A stretch of 64,000 nucleotides of DNA. Origin: Williamsia sp. CHRR-6 (GTDB lineage Bacteria; Actinomycetota; Actinomycetes; Mycobacteriales; Mycobacteriaceae). Position 1 is the first letter of the stretch, and each line of letters starts with the position of its first letter. Of this stretch, positions 8,541-16,640 are shown piece after piece. The DNA lies in NCBI RefSeq assembly GCF_018474015.1, contig NZ_JAHCSG010000002.1:372001-436000 (forward strand), in the 5' to 3' direction. A program made the position numbers and the translations under genes. The notes beneath the pieces are model-generated. The model saw nothing but the letters and a program-made list of their open reading frames with translations, ran no database searches and had not been told where the DNA came from.

Positions 8541-8760
8541 GCGCCGACCCTTCCCAGAATCGCTGGAACCAGGTGCGCTCGGCCGCGGCGACGTGTTCGA
8601 TCAGTGTGATTGGTGTTGTCAGCGGGGGACCAGTCGGCGACGGGCGTCGGCGTCCGCTAGGCCGGCGACCTGCTCGATGACCGCTCTGCGGTTCGTGCCC
8701 AGGGCCGCGTTCAGGGTTTGACGCTCTACCGAATGCGTAGTGCCGTCAATCAATTGTCCT
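8541..8760 (-). pseudogene. DinB/DUF664-like fragment with a frameshift
   Basis: One frame reads ERQTLNAALGTNRRAVIEQVAGLADADARRRLVP and stops; a one-base shift near 8622 opens PPLTTPITLIEHVAAAERTWFQRFWEG. Joined, these match the start of DUF664/DinB-like helical bundle proteins, which have a LADxxARRxLVPS...TLLxLVxHLAxxERxWF pattern. The second half then runs in frame into the LysE tail. The C-terminal two thirds of DinB are missing. The family call is from memory and would need an alignment. Confidence 0.5.
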
Positions 8761-8904
8761 CCTCCGGGGGTGTGGGCGCGGACTTGTCGATGACCCCTGG
8801 ACCAACTGCGTTGTGGTGGCGAGGGCCGTCGCGCGTTCCCGCGCAGGGTGGGTGGTGAGCGAGTACTCGGACCGCTCCGGCTGAGCGGCGCGAAGGCAAC
8901 ATCG

Positions 8905-9064
8905 GCGATCGCCCTCAACCTGGCATGGGCAGGTTGGCTCGCCGACGACGCCACTGCACTCGAGTATCGGCCACATCCCACCCATCGAGTACGAGACGTT
9001 CTACTACGCTGACCTCACGACCGAGGACCAGCCCCAACCCGAGGCGGCACAAAACCTAGGGTGA
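8905..9064 (+). mobile_element. IS3-family transposase C-terminal remnant
   Basis: From 8954 the plus strand reads LHSSIGHIPPIEYETFYYAD and continues to a TGA at 9062. This is the hallmark end of IS3-family OrfB integrase proteins (RRLHSSIGxxxPxEYE). Just upstream, in another frame, NLAWAGWLADD resembles the preceding LAWVDWFN segment, so at least one frameshift is present. No terminal inverted repeats or catalytic DDE core remain. The element is a decayed fragment. Confidence 0.65.
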
Positions 9065-9189
9065 TTCACGCATCCCGTTGACCTCCCTACGTCACCAAAC
9101 CCCACCCCGCGACACTGCCGTGCCCCTCGGGTCGAGAATCTCTCAACCCGGCTGCGCCTGAGACTTTCTCGCTCGCAGGGTTGTGCTCT

Positions 9190-9345
9190 GTCCTCCTATG
9201 CCGGCCTTCATCTCCCTGCCCGGTGTCCCGGCGGTCACCGCGTCGTAGTCGCCGCGGCGGGCACTGCGAAACGCCCCGATCGCCAGACCACCGCGGTGTC
9301 GGGGCCGGGCAGCACCGCAAGCACTGCGACAAGCCAAGAAACGCA
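9190..9345 (-). pseudogene. LysE-type exporter, N-terminal remnant
   Basis: The minus strand reads WLVAVLAVLPGPDTAVV at about 9286-9336, which is the PGPD loop and first helix of LysE/RhtB exporters. The frame then fails, and a shifted frame continues with SARRGDYDAVTAG, which is roughly what follows in the family. There is no complete start or continuation. With the C-terminal piece at 8326-8535 it probably represents one exporter gene broken by insertion and deletion. The rest of 9065-9412 holds only this remnant and the patatin promoter. Confidence 0.45.
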
Positions 9346-9399
9346 CCGTAGGCACCCCACTGCGTGAGGGGACGATATCTGCTGGTTACCTCGCCGTCC

Positions 9400-9405
9400 T
9401 ACTGT
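9400..9405 (+). promoter_or_regulatory. -10 box of a leaderless promoter (patatin gene)
   Basis: TACTGT sits seven bases before the GTG at 9413, the spacing expected if transcription starts at the G of the start codon. No Shine-Dalgarno is visible before this GTG. Confidence 0.55.
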
Positions 9406-9412
9406 TGATCCC

Positions 9413-10474
9413 GTGACGACGAAGGTGGCCCTGGCCTTGGGCAGCGGAGGCGCGCGTGGGTACGCCCACATCGGTGTGTTGCAGGTACTCGCCGAACACG
9501 ACTACGAGGTGGTCGCGGTGGCGGGGTCGTCGATGGGTGCGCTGGTGGGTGGTCTCTACGCCGCCGACCGTCTCGACGAGTGGACCGAGTGGGCGACGGG
9601 GCTCTCGCAGTTCGACGTGTTCAAACTGCTCGACATCTCACTGAGTGCACCGGGGGTGATCCACGCCGACAAGATCATCGACCGGGTGCGCGACATGCTG
9701 GGGGAGACCCTCATCGAGAACCTTCGGATCCCGTTCACCGCAGTGGCCACCGACCTCAACAGTGGGCGCCCGATGTGGTTTCAGCGTGGCGAGGTCGACG
9801 AGGCCATCCGCGCGTCGATCGCCATTCCCGGCGTCATCACCCCGCACGTACTCGACGGTCGCGTCTACATCGACGGCGGCCTGTTGCAGCCACTTCCGAT
9901 CGCGCCGCTCGCTGCGGCCGGCGCGGAGGTGATCATCGCCGTGGACGTCGGGGCCGACACCGGGGGATCTGATGATGCGCACGAGGACGGGTCCGACGAC
10001 GGCGCACCACGGGAGTCGACGTGGGATGCGATGATGCGGATCGCGGGGGAGAGCTCGGTGGTGCGCGGGATGGTGAACCTGTTCTCGCCCCACCCCAAAG
10101 GAGCGCAAGAGACGCAGCCCGAGGTCCCCGACGACACCGAGCGCACCGCGGTGGTGGTGGAGAAGAACGGCGCCGGGACACGCGGTGCGGCCTCGGTCGC
10201 TGCGGCCGCGGTGGGCAAACTGTCGGCGTTCTCGGTGATGGATCGCTCCATCGACATCATGCAGGAGGCGTTGGTTCGCCATCAGCTGGCCAGTTTTCCG
10301 CCTGACGTGTTGATCCAGATTCCGCGGAACTCGCTCAACAGCATGGATTTCCACCGGGCACAGGAGATGATCGACCTCGGCCGCGCACTGGCCGAGCAAG
10401 CCTTCGACGACTACGCCGGGCGCAGCGTTCCGCATCTACAGCGGGTGCGCACCCGGACCTCGCCCACCCCTTGA
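9413..10474 (+). CDS. patatin-like phospholipase (RssA/NTE type)
   Basis: A 353-residue serine hydrolase. The oxyanion loop GSGGARGYAHIGVL is at residues 9-22, the nucleophile elbow GSSMGAL at about 39-45, and the catalytic aspartate in the DGG motif (YIDGGLLQPLP) near residue 154. These give the Ser-Asp dyad of patatin lipases, which deacylate phospholipids or related lipids. The C-terminal 170 residues include an acidic, low-complexity insert and then a helical region. No secretion signal is seen, so a cytoplasmic or membrane-associated site is likely. GTG 9413 is supported by the leaderless promoter. Confidence 0.9.
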   Translation: MTTKVALALGSGGARGYAHIGVLQVLAEHDYEVVAVAGSSMGALVGGLYAADRLDEWTEWATGLSQFDVFKLLDISLSAPGVIHADKIIDRVRDMLGETLIENLRIPFTAVATDLNSGRPMWFQRGEVDEAIRASIAIPGVITPHVLDGRVYIDGGLLQPLPIAPLAAAGAEVIIAVDVGADTGGSDDAHEDGSDDGAPRESTWDAMMRIAGESSVVRGMVNLFSPHPKGAQETQPEVPDDTERTAVVVEKNGAGTRGAASVAAAAVGKLSAFSVMDRSIDIMQEALVRHQLASFPPDVLIQIPRNSLNSMDFHRAQEMIDLGRALAEQAFDDYAGRSVPHLQRVRTRTSPTP

Positions 10475-10502
10475 GCGTGCACGATGTGACTGTGAAGACT
10501 CG

Positions 10503-11714
10503 ATGAAGCAGATTCCGCGCGGGATCTGGGTGTTGCTGGCCGCCAACGTGGTCATCGCCTTGGGATACGGACTGATCGCCCCGGCGCTGCCGGAATTCGC
10601 GCGCAGTTTCGGGGTGTCGGCCACGGCTGCGACGGTCATCGTCTCGGCGTTCGCGTTCATGCGTCTGGTGTTCGCCCCGGCCAGCGGTGCCCTGGTGGCA
10701 CGCCTGGGGGAGCGCCGGGTCTACCTGACCGGGTTGACGATCGTCGCGGTGTCGACCTTCGCCTCGGCGTTCGCGCAGAGCTACTGGCAACTGCTGCTGT
10801 TCCGCGGGCTCGGCGGGGTGGGCTCGACGATGTTCAGCGTGTCGGCGCTGGCGCTGTTGATCCGGTTGTCCCCGCCTGACATCCGGGGTCGGGTGTCTGG
10901 GTACTTCAGCGCCGGCTTCCTCCTGGGAAGTATCAGCGGTCCGTTGATCGGGGCGGGGTTGATCGGGTTCGGACTGCGGCTGCCGTTCGTGGTCTACGCG
11001 GTGGCGTTGGTCATCGCCTCGGTGGTGGTGGCTACGCAGCTGCGGGGCGTCGGTGGGCGCCCGGTGGTCGACACCGGACCACCCCTCGACCCGATGGGGT
11101 TGCGAGAAGCATTGCGCGACAGAACGTATCGCGCGGTGCTGGCGTCGAGCTTCACGCAGGGTTTCGCTTCGCAGGGCGTGCGGGTGGCGGTGGTGCCGTT
11201 GCTGATCGTCGATGGGCTCGGTGCACCGAGCGGCTGGTCGGGTGTGGTGTTGGCGATCTACGCGGCCGGCAACGTGGTCTCGATCCTGGTCGCCGGGCGG
11301 CTGTCGGATGTCCACGGTCGCAAGCCGGTGATGCTGCCTGGACTGGCGGTGATGGCGGCGGCAACACTGTTCATCGGGTTCAGTGACTCGTTGTGGGTCA
11401 TCGCGATGCTGAGCTTCTTCGCCGGGGTCGGATCGGGTCTGTTCGCTCCCACCCACCAGGCGGCGCTGGCCGACGTGTTGTCGGTACGCGGCAAGGGTGG
11501 TAGCGCGCTGGCTTCATATCAGATGATCTCCGACGTCGGTGCGGTCACCGGGCCGATCCTGGCCGGCCTGATGGTCGATCACGGCGGGGGATTCGGGCCG
11601 GCGTTCCTGCTGACCGGGGTGGTGCCGCTGCTGGCCTTGGCCCTGTGGGTGTGGGCGCGCGAGACCGCGCCGGCGCGAGTGGCCGCATCCGCCGCACCGA
11701 CCAGCCCGTCGTGA
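10503..11714 (+). CDS. MFS transporter
   Basis: A 403-residue, 12-helix major facilitator. The MFS loop motif appears in the first half ([15 protein letters not shown]) and is clearer in the second half ([15 protein letters not shown], near residue 265). The length and the [15 protein letters not shown] segment fit drug:H+ antiporter-like exporters of the DHA1 type, but the substrate is unknown. The start ATG is 28 bases after the patatin stop, so the two genes may share a transcript; no convincing -10 box stands directly before it. Nothing indicates a local regulator. Confidence 0.87.
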   Translation: MKQIPRGIWVLLAANVVIALGYGLIAPALPEFARSFGVSATAATVIVSAFAFMRLVFAPASGALVARLGERRVYLTGLTIVAVSTFASAFAQSYWQLLLFRGLGGVGSTMFSVSALALLIRLSPPDIRGRVSGYFSAGFLLGSISGPLIGAGLIGFGLRLPFVVYAVALVIASVVVATQLRGVGGRPVVDTGPPLDPMGLREALRDRTYRAVLASSFTQGFASQGVRVAVVPLLIVDGLGAPSGWSGVVLAIYAAGNVVSILVAGRLSDVHGRKPVMLPGLAVMAAATLFIGFSDSLWVIAMLSFFAGVGSGLFAPTHQAALADVLSVRGKGGSALASYQMISDVGAVTGPILAGLMVDHGGGFGPAFLLTGVVPLLALALWVWARETAPARVAASAAPTSPS

Positions 11715-11738
11715 CCGGCAGCCGAGCACCGCGCGCAC

Positions 11739-11744
11739 TACCGT
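11739..11744 (+). promoter_or_regulatory. -10 box of a leaderless promoter (arcA)
   Basis: TACCGT lies seven bases before the ATG at 11752 with no Shine-Dalgarno in between, as expected for a leaderless mRNA. Confidence 0.6.
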
Positions 11745-11751
11745 TGTCGTC

Positions 11752-12978
11752 ATGACTACTCCGGCCCTGGGTGGTGCGCTGGGCGCCAATTCCGAGGTGG
11801 CGCGGCTACAGACGGTGCTGTTGCACCGGCCCGGTGACGAACTGCGCCGCCTCACCCCCCGCAACAGCGATCAGTTGCTGTTCGACGGTCTGCCGTGGGT
11901 GGACCGGGCCCAGGAGGAGCACGACGCATTCGCCGAGCTGTTGACCTCGCGCGGGGTGGAGGTGCTGCTGCTGGGCGAGCTGCTGGTGGAGACCATCGGT
12001 CTCTCCGGTGCGGCCCGAATGCAGGGCATCGCTGCCGCGGTCAGCGCCCGCCGGCTGGGTCATCATCTGGCGCAGGAACTCTCGGAACATCTCCGCACGC
12101 TGCCACCGGCCGAGCTCGCCGGGGTGCTGATGGCGGGCATGACGTTCGACGAGCTACCGGAGAGCCCGGCGGCGGCGCGGTCGTCGTTGGTGCGCCGGAT
12201 GCATCACGGCATCGAGTTCGCGATCGACCCGCTGCCCAATCTGCTGTTCACCCGCGACAGTTCGTTCTGGATCGGACAACGCTTCGCCATCACCACCCTC
12301 GCGCTGCCGGCCCGCATGCGGGAGACGTCGCTGACCGATCTGCTCTACGCACACCATCCTCGATTCCGCGGCGCACGCCGGGTCTATGAGTCCCACGTCG
12401 CGCCGGTAGAGGGTGGCGACGTGCTGCTGATGGCGCCGGGCGTGGTGGCGGTCGGCGTGGGCGAGCGCACCACCCCGGCTGGAGCAGAAGCGTTGGCGCG
12501 CAGTCTGTTCGACGATGGTTTGGCTCACACCGTGCTGGCCGTTCCGATCGAGCAGCGGCGGGCCTCGATGCACCTGGACACTGTGTGCACGATGGTCGAC
12601 GTCGATGCGGTGGTGATGTATCCGGCCATCGTCGACACGCTCTCGGCGTTCACCATCACCGCCGCCGCCGACCACCCGCGGGTCACCGGACCGGCTCCGT
12701 TCGTGTCCGCGGCCGCCGAGGCGATGGGGATCGAGAAGTTGCGGGTGATCGACACCGGCCTGGATGCGGTGACCGCCGAGCGCGAGCAGTGGGACGACGG
12801 CAACAACACGTTGGCCATCGCTCCCGGTGTGGTGGTGGCCTACGACCGCAACACCGAAACCAATCGGCGACTTGTGGATTCGGGCATCGAGGTGCTGACC
12901 ATCAGCGGCAGCGAGCTGGGGTCGGGTCGCGGTGGCCCACGGTGCATGTCATGCCCGGTGGCGCGAGAGCTGTTGTGA
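11752..12978 (+). CDS. arcA: arginine deiminase
   Basis: A 408-residue cytoplasmic enzyme that hydrolyses L-arginine to citrulline and ammonia. Motifs include [13 protein letters not shown] (about residues 163-175), the catalytic histidine in [11 protein letters not shown] (near 271), the substrate loop [17 protein letters not shown], and the nucleophile cysteine in GPRCMSCP (residue 398) close to the end. Length and order are normal for ADI. The arcB and arcC genes of the classic pathway are not beside it, which is also true of M. tuberculosis Rv1001. A short GntR regulator follows after 10 bases. The start is supported by a leaderless promoter. Confidence 0.95.
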   Translation: MTTPALGGALGANSEVARLQTVLLHRPGDELRRLTPRNSDQLLFDGLPWVDRAQEEHDAFAELLTSRGVEVLLLGELLVETIGLSGAARMQGIAAAVSARRLGHHLAQELSEHLRTLPPAELAGVLMAGMTFDELPESPAAARSSLVRRMHHGIEFAIDPLPNLLFTRDSSFWIGQRFAITTLALPARMRETSLTDLLYAHHPRFRGARRVYESHVAPVEGGDVLLMAPGVVAVGVGERTTPAGAEALARSLFDDGLAHTVLAVPIEQRRASMHLDTVCTMVDVDAVVMYPAIVDTLSAFTITAAADHPRVTGPAPFVSAAAEAMGIEKLRVIDTGLDAVTAEREQWDDGNNTLAIAPGVVVAYDRNTETNRRLVDSGIEVLTISGSELGSGRGGPRCMSCPVARELL

Positions 12979-12988
12979 GCGTGGACCG

Positions 12989-13348
12989 ATGAACCTGACT
13001 GTGGACCCCGGTGCCGCCGAGCCGCCGTTCGAGCAGGTGCGCGCCGGCATCATCGGCCTCATCGCGGCTGGCGAGCTGATCGTCGGGGTGCGGCTACCGA
13101 CTGTCCGCGCGTTGGCCTCGCAGTTGTCCATCGCGCCCAACACAGTGGCGCGGGCGTATCGCGAACTGGAGGCGGCCGGGGTGATCGAGACCCGTGGTCG
13201 CAGAGGCACCTTCGTCAAAGCCCAGTCCGATTCAGCGATGACGCGCGCTGAGCAGTTGACCGTCGAGCACGTGCAGCGGTTACGCGAGCTGGGAATCGGC
13301 GACGCCGACATCGCGTCGATGGTCGCGGCCGCGTTGCACGCGGGCTGA
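12989..13348 (+). CDS. short GntR-family regulator (YtrA type)
   Basis: A 119-residue protein with a GntR winged helix (about residues 14-75: LPTVRALASQLSIAPNTVAR, then YRELEAAGVIETRGRRGTFV) and only a short helical C-terminus, as in the YtrA subgroup. YtrA-type regulators often control a neighbouring ABC transporter; none is present here. The gene starts 10 bases after arcA and is probably expressed with it, which makes arcA a candidate target. There is no ligand-binding FCD or UTRA domain. Confidence 0.85.
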   Translation: MNLTVDPGAAEPPFEQVRAGIIGLIAAGELIVGVRLPTVRALASQLSIAPNTVARAYRELEAAGVIETRGRRGTFVKAQSDSAMTRAEQLTVEHVQRLRELGIGDADIASMVAAALHAG

Positions 13349-13397
13349 CCCACCACACAACTTCAGCGCGCGGTGGTTTCCTCCCATCACAACCGGT

Positions 13398-13413
13398 GGT
13401 ACTGTTCGGTACC
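13398..13413. promoter_or_regulatory. candidate operator GGTAC-N6-GTACC
   Basis: A perfect inverted repeat of GGTAC and GTACC separated by six bases sits 33-48 bases upstream of the secreted-protein ATG, where a regulator would cover the promoter. TetR-type proteins bind sites of this shape. A related GGTACC-containing palindrome lies before the LGFP gene at 24474. Confidence 0.4.
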
Positions 13414-13445
13414 GTTACCAAACCTTCGCAAAGGAGTGCCCACCC

Positions 13446-14021
13446 ATGTTCTCCACCTGGCTGTCTCGCATCACCTCGGTCGCAGTGTCTGTGGCCTGCG
13501 GGCTGGCGGTCACCGTGTTCGCCGGTTCGGCCACCGCCGCACCTGCCCCGTCAGCAAAGACACTGCACGCCTGGGGCGTGTCACTGCCCTCGTTCTTCCT
13601 CACCCCGCCGGGTGCCGACCTGCTACTGGGCACCCTCGACTACAACCCGACCACGGGCACGATCTTCGCCCGTCTCACCTTGCGGGGCGCACCGGCGCCG
13701 CTGCCCAACGGCGGCCCGTCCTATGACGTCGCCGTCTACGGCCCCACCCCCATCCTGGGTGAAGGCGGAAAGCCGATCTTCTCGGTGTTCAGCACCGGAG
13801 TGCCTGCGAAGACCACGATCTCCCTCGGCAACTATCCGTCGAGTGGGCAGACCACACCCATCCCCGGGCGGGTCACCTTCGTGAAGAACACCGTCGAGGT
13901 GTTCGCCTCCGACCCGTTGCTGCGCAACCAGCCATGGCGCTACGTAGACCTGCGGGCCATCAAGGATGCCTATCCTCGGCCCTTCGTCGTCGATGGTCTC
14001 AACAGCCTGCCGTTGCGGTAG
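13446..14021 (+). CDS. secreted protein of unknown function
   Basis: A 191-residue protein with a classical Sec signal peptide: a basic start, a hydrophobic core (about residues 10-28) and a likely cleavage after ATAA near residue 32. The mature part (about 160 residues) is rich in Pro, Gly, Thr and beta-branched residues, has no cysteine and shows no motif I recognise. An AAAGGAG site stands nine bases before the ATG and a candidate operator is further upstream. It converges with pmt, whose stop is 38 bases away. A cell-envelope or extracellular location is the only supported statement. Confidence 0.75.
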   Translation: MFSTWLSRITSVAVSVACGLAVTVFAGSATAAPAPSAKTLHAWGVSLPSFFLTPPGADLLLGTLDYNPTTGTIFARLTLRGAPAPLPNGGPSYDVAVYGPTPILGEGGKPIFSVFSTGVPAKTTISLGNYPSSGQTTPIPGRVTFVKNTVEVFASDPLLRNQPWRYVDLRAIKDAYPRPFVVDGLNSLPLR

Positions 14022-14059
14022 AACGGCCGACGGTGGTGGCCGCGTCGCCGATGGCGCGG

Positions 14060-15655
14060 CTACCGCCAGCTGGGCAGCCACATCTGCATGTTCCACATGT
14101 GCAGCGACAACGGTTGGCCGGTGAGGATGGGCCACAACCAGATGAAGTTGGTGACCACCAGGCCGAGATAGATCGAGGCCAATCCCACCCCGATCATCCT
14201 GCGGTGCTGGGTGAATCGGGCCCAGCGGCCGTCGGCGCCGACGAGGTCGCCGATGCACAGCGCCAGACCCATGATCAGGAACGGCGCCATGGCGGTCGCG
14301 TAGAAGAAGTACATCTGCCGGTCGAGGTTGAGAAACCACGGCAGGAACGACGCCGCGTAGCCGACCATCACCGTGGCGTAGCGCCAATCACGGCGGATCA
14401 GCCACTGCCACAGACCCCACAGCAGCATCGGAAACGCCAACCACCACATCGCGGGGGTGCCCACCAGCATCTCCACCCGCACGCACGGGCCGCCGCCGCA
14501 CTGGTCCGGTCCGTTCTGCACCGCGTACAGCATGGGTCGCAACCCCATCGGCCACGTCCACGGTTTGGACTCCCACGGGTGGTGGTTACCGGCCGAATTG
14601 GTCAGGCCCTCATGGAACTTCAAGATCCCCGACTCGTAGTACCACAACGATCGCCACGCCCCCGGAACCCAGGAGAACGCCCCGTCGTAGCCCAGCTGGT
14701 TGCCCACCGAGTAGCGGTAGACCGAGGTCTCCCCGGCGAACCAGGGGGCAAACGACGCCAGGTAGACCAGCACCGGCGTGACGCTGAGACTGAAACCGGC
14801 GGGCACCACGTCGCGACGCAGGGTGCCCAGCCAGGGGCGCTGCACGTGGTAGGCCTTGCGGTTGGCGATGTCGAAGCCGATCGACAGCGCCAGGAAGAAC
14901 ACCACGAAGTAGATGCCCGACCATTTGGTGGCCAGCGCCAGACCCAGCAGGACCGCCGCGGTGAAACGCCACCACCGAAATCCCAGCCGCGGCCCCCACG
15001 GACTGTCGTGGATGCGACCCTCCATCCACACCCGGTGCATCCGCGCGCGAGTCTGATCTCGATCGGCCACCAGCGCGGCGATGGCGCCCAGGACGAAGAA
15101 GATCTGGAAGATGTCGAGCATTCCCACCCGCGACTGCACAAAGGTGACACCGTCGCAGATCATGAACACCGCAGCCACGGCGCCGATCGGGGTGGAGCGG
15201 GTGAGGCGGCGGGTGAGCCGGAAGACGATGAGAACCATCGCGGTGCCCACCACCGCAGCGGCGAACCGCCAGCCCACCGGGGTGTAGCCGAACATGCCCT
15301 CGCCCAACGCGATCAACCATTTGCCCACCGGCGGGTGCACCACCAGGCCGTAGCCGGGGTTGTCCTCGATCCAGTTGCCGCCGGTGAGAACCTGCCACGC
15401 CTGCGGCACGTAATGCTTCTCGTCGAAGACAGGGGTGCCCTGGTCGGTGGGGGTGCCCAGGTCCCAGAACCGCGTGACCGCGGCGACGATGGTGACGATC
15501 GCTGCGACCACCCACCCGCGCACGGTGTCGGTGGCCCCGAACACCGGGTCGGGGACCGCCGGGCCGGGCCGGGTGCCCAGGTCTTCGGCCGCGCCGCGAT
15601 CCTCGGGTCCGTCGAGGTCGCCGACGGTGTCGTTGAGAGGCGGGGCGAGGGTCAC
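14060..15655 (-). CDS. pmt: protein O-mannosyltransferase
   Basis: A 531-residue multi-span GT39 glycosyltransferase that transfers mannose from polyprenyl-phosphomannose to Ser/Thr of proteins being secreted. Key features are the first loop with the catalytic acidic pair (FDEKHYVPQAWQ, near residue 83), the VVHPPVGKWLIALGE segment and a C-terminal domain with several membrane helices. It corresponds to M. tuberculosis Rv1002c. GTG 15655 is chosen: a TACGAT box lies seven bases upstream, giving a leaderless start, and the frame above it only reads the minus strand of the rsmI minisatellite. It diverges from rsmI across 23 bases. Confidence 0.92.
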   Translation of the reverse strand: MTLAPPLNDTVGDLDGPEDRGAAEDLGTRPGPAVPDPVFGATDTVRGWVVAAIVTIVAAVTRFWDLGTPTDQGTPVFDEKHYVPQAWQVLTGGNWIEDNPGYGLVVHPPVGKWLIALGEGMFGYTPVGWRFAAAVVGTAMVLIVFRLTRRLTRSTPIGAVAAVFMICDGVTFVQSRVGMLDIFQIFFVLGAIAALVADRDQTRARMHRVWMEGRIHDSPWGPRLGFRWWRFTAAVLLGLALATKWSGIYFVVFFLALSIGFDIANRKAYHVQRPWLGTLRRDVVPAGFSLSVTPVLVYLASFAPWFAGETSVYRYSVGNQLGYDGAFSWVPGAWRSLWYYESGILKFHEGLTNSAGNHHPWESKPWTWPMGLRPMLYAVQNGPDQCGGGPCVRVEMLVGTPAMWWLAFPMLLWGLWQWLIRRDWRYATVMVGYAASFLPWFLNLDRQMYFFYATAMAPFLIMGLALCIGDLVGADGRWARFTQHRRMIGVGLASIYLGLVVTNFIWLWPILTGQPLSLHMWNMQMWLPSWR

Positions 15656-15662
15656 GCGTCCG

Positions 15663-15668
15663 ATCGTA
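15663..15668 (-). promoter_or_regulatory. -10 box of the pmt leaderless promoter
   Basis: On the minus strand TACGAT lies seven bases before the pmt GTG (15655). It overlaps by two bases the -10 box of rsmI on the other strand. Confidence 0.55.
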
Positions 15669-15672
15669 GGCT
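15667..15672 (+). promoter_or_regulatory. -10 box of the rsmI leaderless promoter
   Basis: TAGGCT lies six bases before the rsmI GTG (15679) with no Shine-Dalgarno. It shares two bases with the opposing pmt -10 box, so the two polymerases cannot bind at once. Confidence 0.6.
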
Positions 15673-15678
15673 CATCCG

Positions 15679-16608
15679 GTGACGAAGACGACGATCGACG
15701 ACGCGCCCAGACCTGATGGACCCAGACCTGATGGACCCAGACCTGATGGACCCAGACCTGATGGACCCAGACCTGATGGACCCGGGCAGCTGGTGTTGGC
15801 CGCCACCCCGATGGGTCAGGCCGACGACGCGTCACCGCGGCTGCGCGCTGCGCTGGGGACCGCCGACGTCATCGCCGCCGAGGACACCCGCCGCGCCCGT
15901 GCGCTGGCCGCCGCGTTGGACGTGACCATCACCGGTCGGGTGCTCAGCTACTACGACCAGGTCGAGGCCCAACGCACGCCGGCGCTGGTGGCCGACATCG
16001 TCGACGGGGCGACGGTGCTGCTTGTCACCGACGCCGGGATGCCCTCGGTCAGTGACCCCGGCTACCGGCTGGTGGTGGCGTGTGCGCAGGCGGGCCTGCC
16101 GATCACCTGTCTGCCGGGGCCGTCGGCGGTGACCACCGCCCTGGCGCTCTCCGCGCTACCGGTGGAACGGTTCTGCTTCGACGGGTTCGCCCCACGCAAA
16201 CCCGGTGCGCGCCGGACCTGGTTGACCGACCTGCTCACCCAGCCGCGCACGGTGGTGTTCTTCGAGTCGCCGCACCGGCTGGCCGACTGCCTGGCCGACG
16301 CGGTGGCGGTGTTGGGTCCGGGTCGTCGCGCGGCGGTGTGTCGGGAACTGACCAAGACCTACGAGGAGGTGCGGCGCGGCACGCTGGCCGAGTTGGCGCA
16401 GTGGTCGGCGGCGGGGGTGCGTGGGGAGATCACCGTGGTCATCGAGGGTGCATCACCGGTCGAGGAGGACACCGACACGCTGGTGGAGCGGGTGTCGGCG
16501 CTGGTGGCCGACGGAATGCGGCTCAAAGACGCCTGCGCGCAGGTGGCCACCGGCAGCGCGACCAGCCGCCGCGACCTCTACGAGGCGGCGCTGCGCGCCC
16601 GTGAGTGA
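15679..16608 (+). CDS. rsmI: 16S rRNA (cytidine-1402-2'-O)-methyltransferase
   Basis: A 309-residue SAM-dependent enzyme that methylates the ribose of C1402 in the decoding centre. The tetrapyrrole-methylase-like fold starts only at about residue 37 (LVLAATPMGQADDAS), followed by AEDTRRARAL, LLVTDAGMPSVSDPGYRLV and LPGPSAVTTALALSALP, all diagnostic of RsmI. Between the start and the fold is an extension made of five PRPDG repeats encoded by a perfect minisatellite. The GTG start is fixed by the leaderless promoter. The stop lies inside a 40-base palindrome shared with the convergent pabB gene. M. tuberculosis Rv1003 is the equivalent. Confidence 0.93.
   Translation: MTKTTIDDAPRPDGPRPDGPRPDGPRPDGPRPDGPGQLVLAATPMGQADDASPRLRAALGTADVIAAEDTRRARALAAALDVTITGRVLSYYDQVEAQRTPALVADIVDGATVLLVTDAGMPSVSDPGYRLVVACAQAGLPITCLPGPSAVTTALALSALPVERFCFDGFAPRKPGARRTWLTDLLTQPRTVVFFESPHRLADCLADAVAVLGPGRRAAVCRELTKTYEEVRRGTLAELAQWSAAGVRGEITVVIEGASPVEEDTDTLVERVSALVADGMRLKDACAQVATGSATSRRDLYEAALRARE
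15706..15780 (+). repeat. minisatellite, five exact 15-base units
   Basis: The unit CCCAGACCTGATGGA is repeated five times without a mismatch. Because the unit is a multiple of three, it adds PRPDG pentapeptides to the N-terminus of RsmI and copy-number change would not break the frame. It begins 27 bases after the start codon. Confidence 0.95.
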
Positions 16609-16640
16609 ATTTGGAGGGCCGGCCCTCCAAATTCACTCAC
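16601..16640. terminator. perfect 40-base palindrome between rsmI and pabB
   Basis: Two 20-base arms (the left one begins GTGAGTGAATTTGGAGGG) meet with no spacer. It contains the stop codons of both convergent genes (TGA 16606 for rsmI, TGA 16637 for pabB). As RNA it would fold into a strong hairpin in either direction, so a bidirectional terminator is likely. A diverged copy occurs at 25931-25970. Confidence 0.75.

Noticed and set aside
8746-8985. Possible small gene in the decayed region
   Set aside because: No start site signal and no recognisable sequence; it overlaps the IS3 and DinB remnants.
15706-15780. Short regular repeats that could suggest a CRISPR array
   Set aside because: The units are head to tail with no spacers and lie inside a coding frame, so this is a minisatellite.
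15656-15835. N-terminal extension of pmt with five VHQVW repeats
   Set aside because: This is the minus-strand reading of the rsmI minisatellite. The pmt promoter spacing and the family length support GTG 15655.
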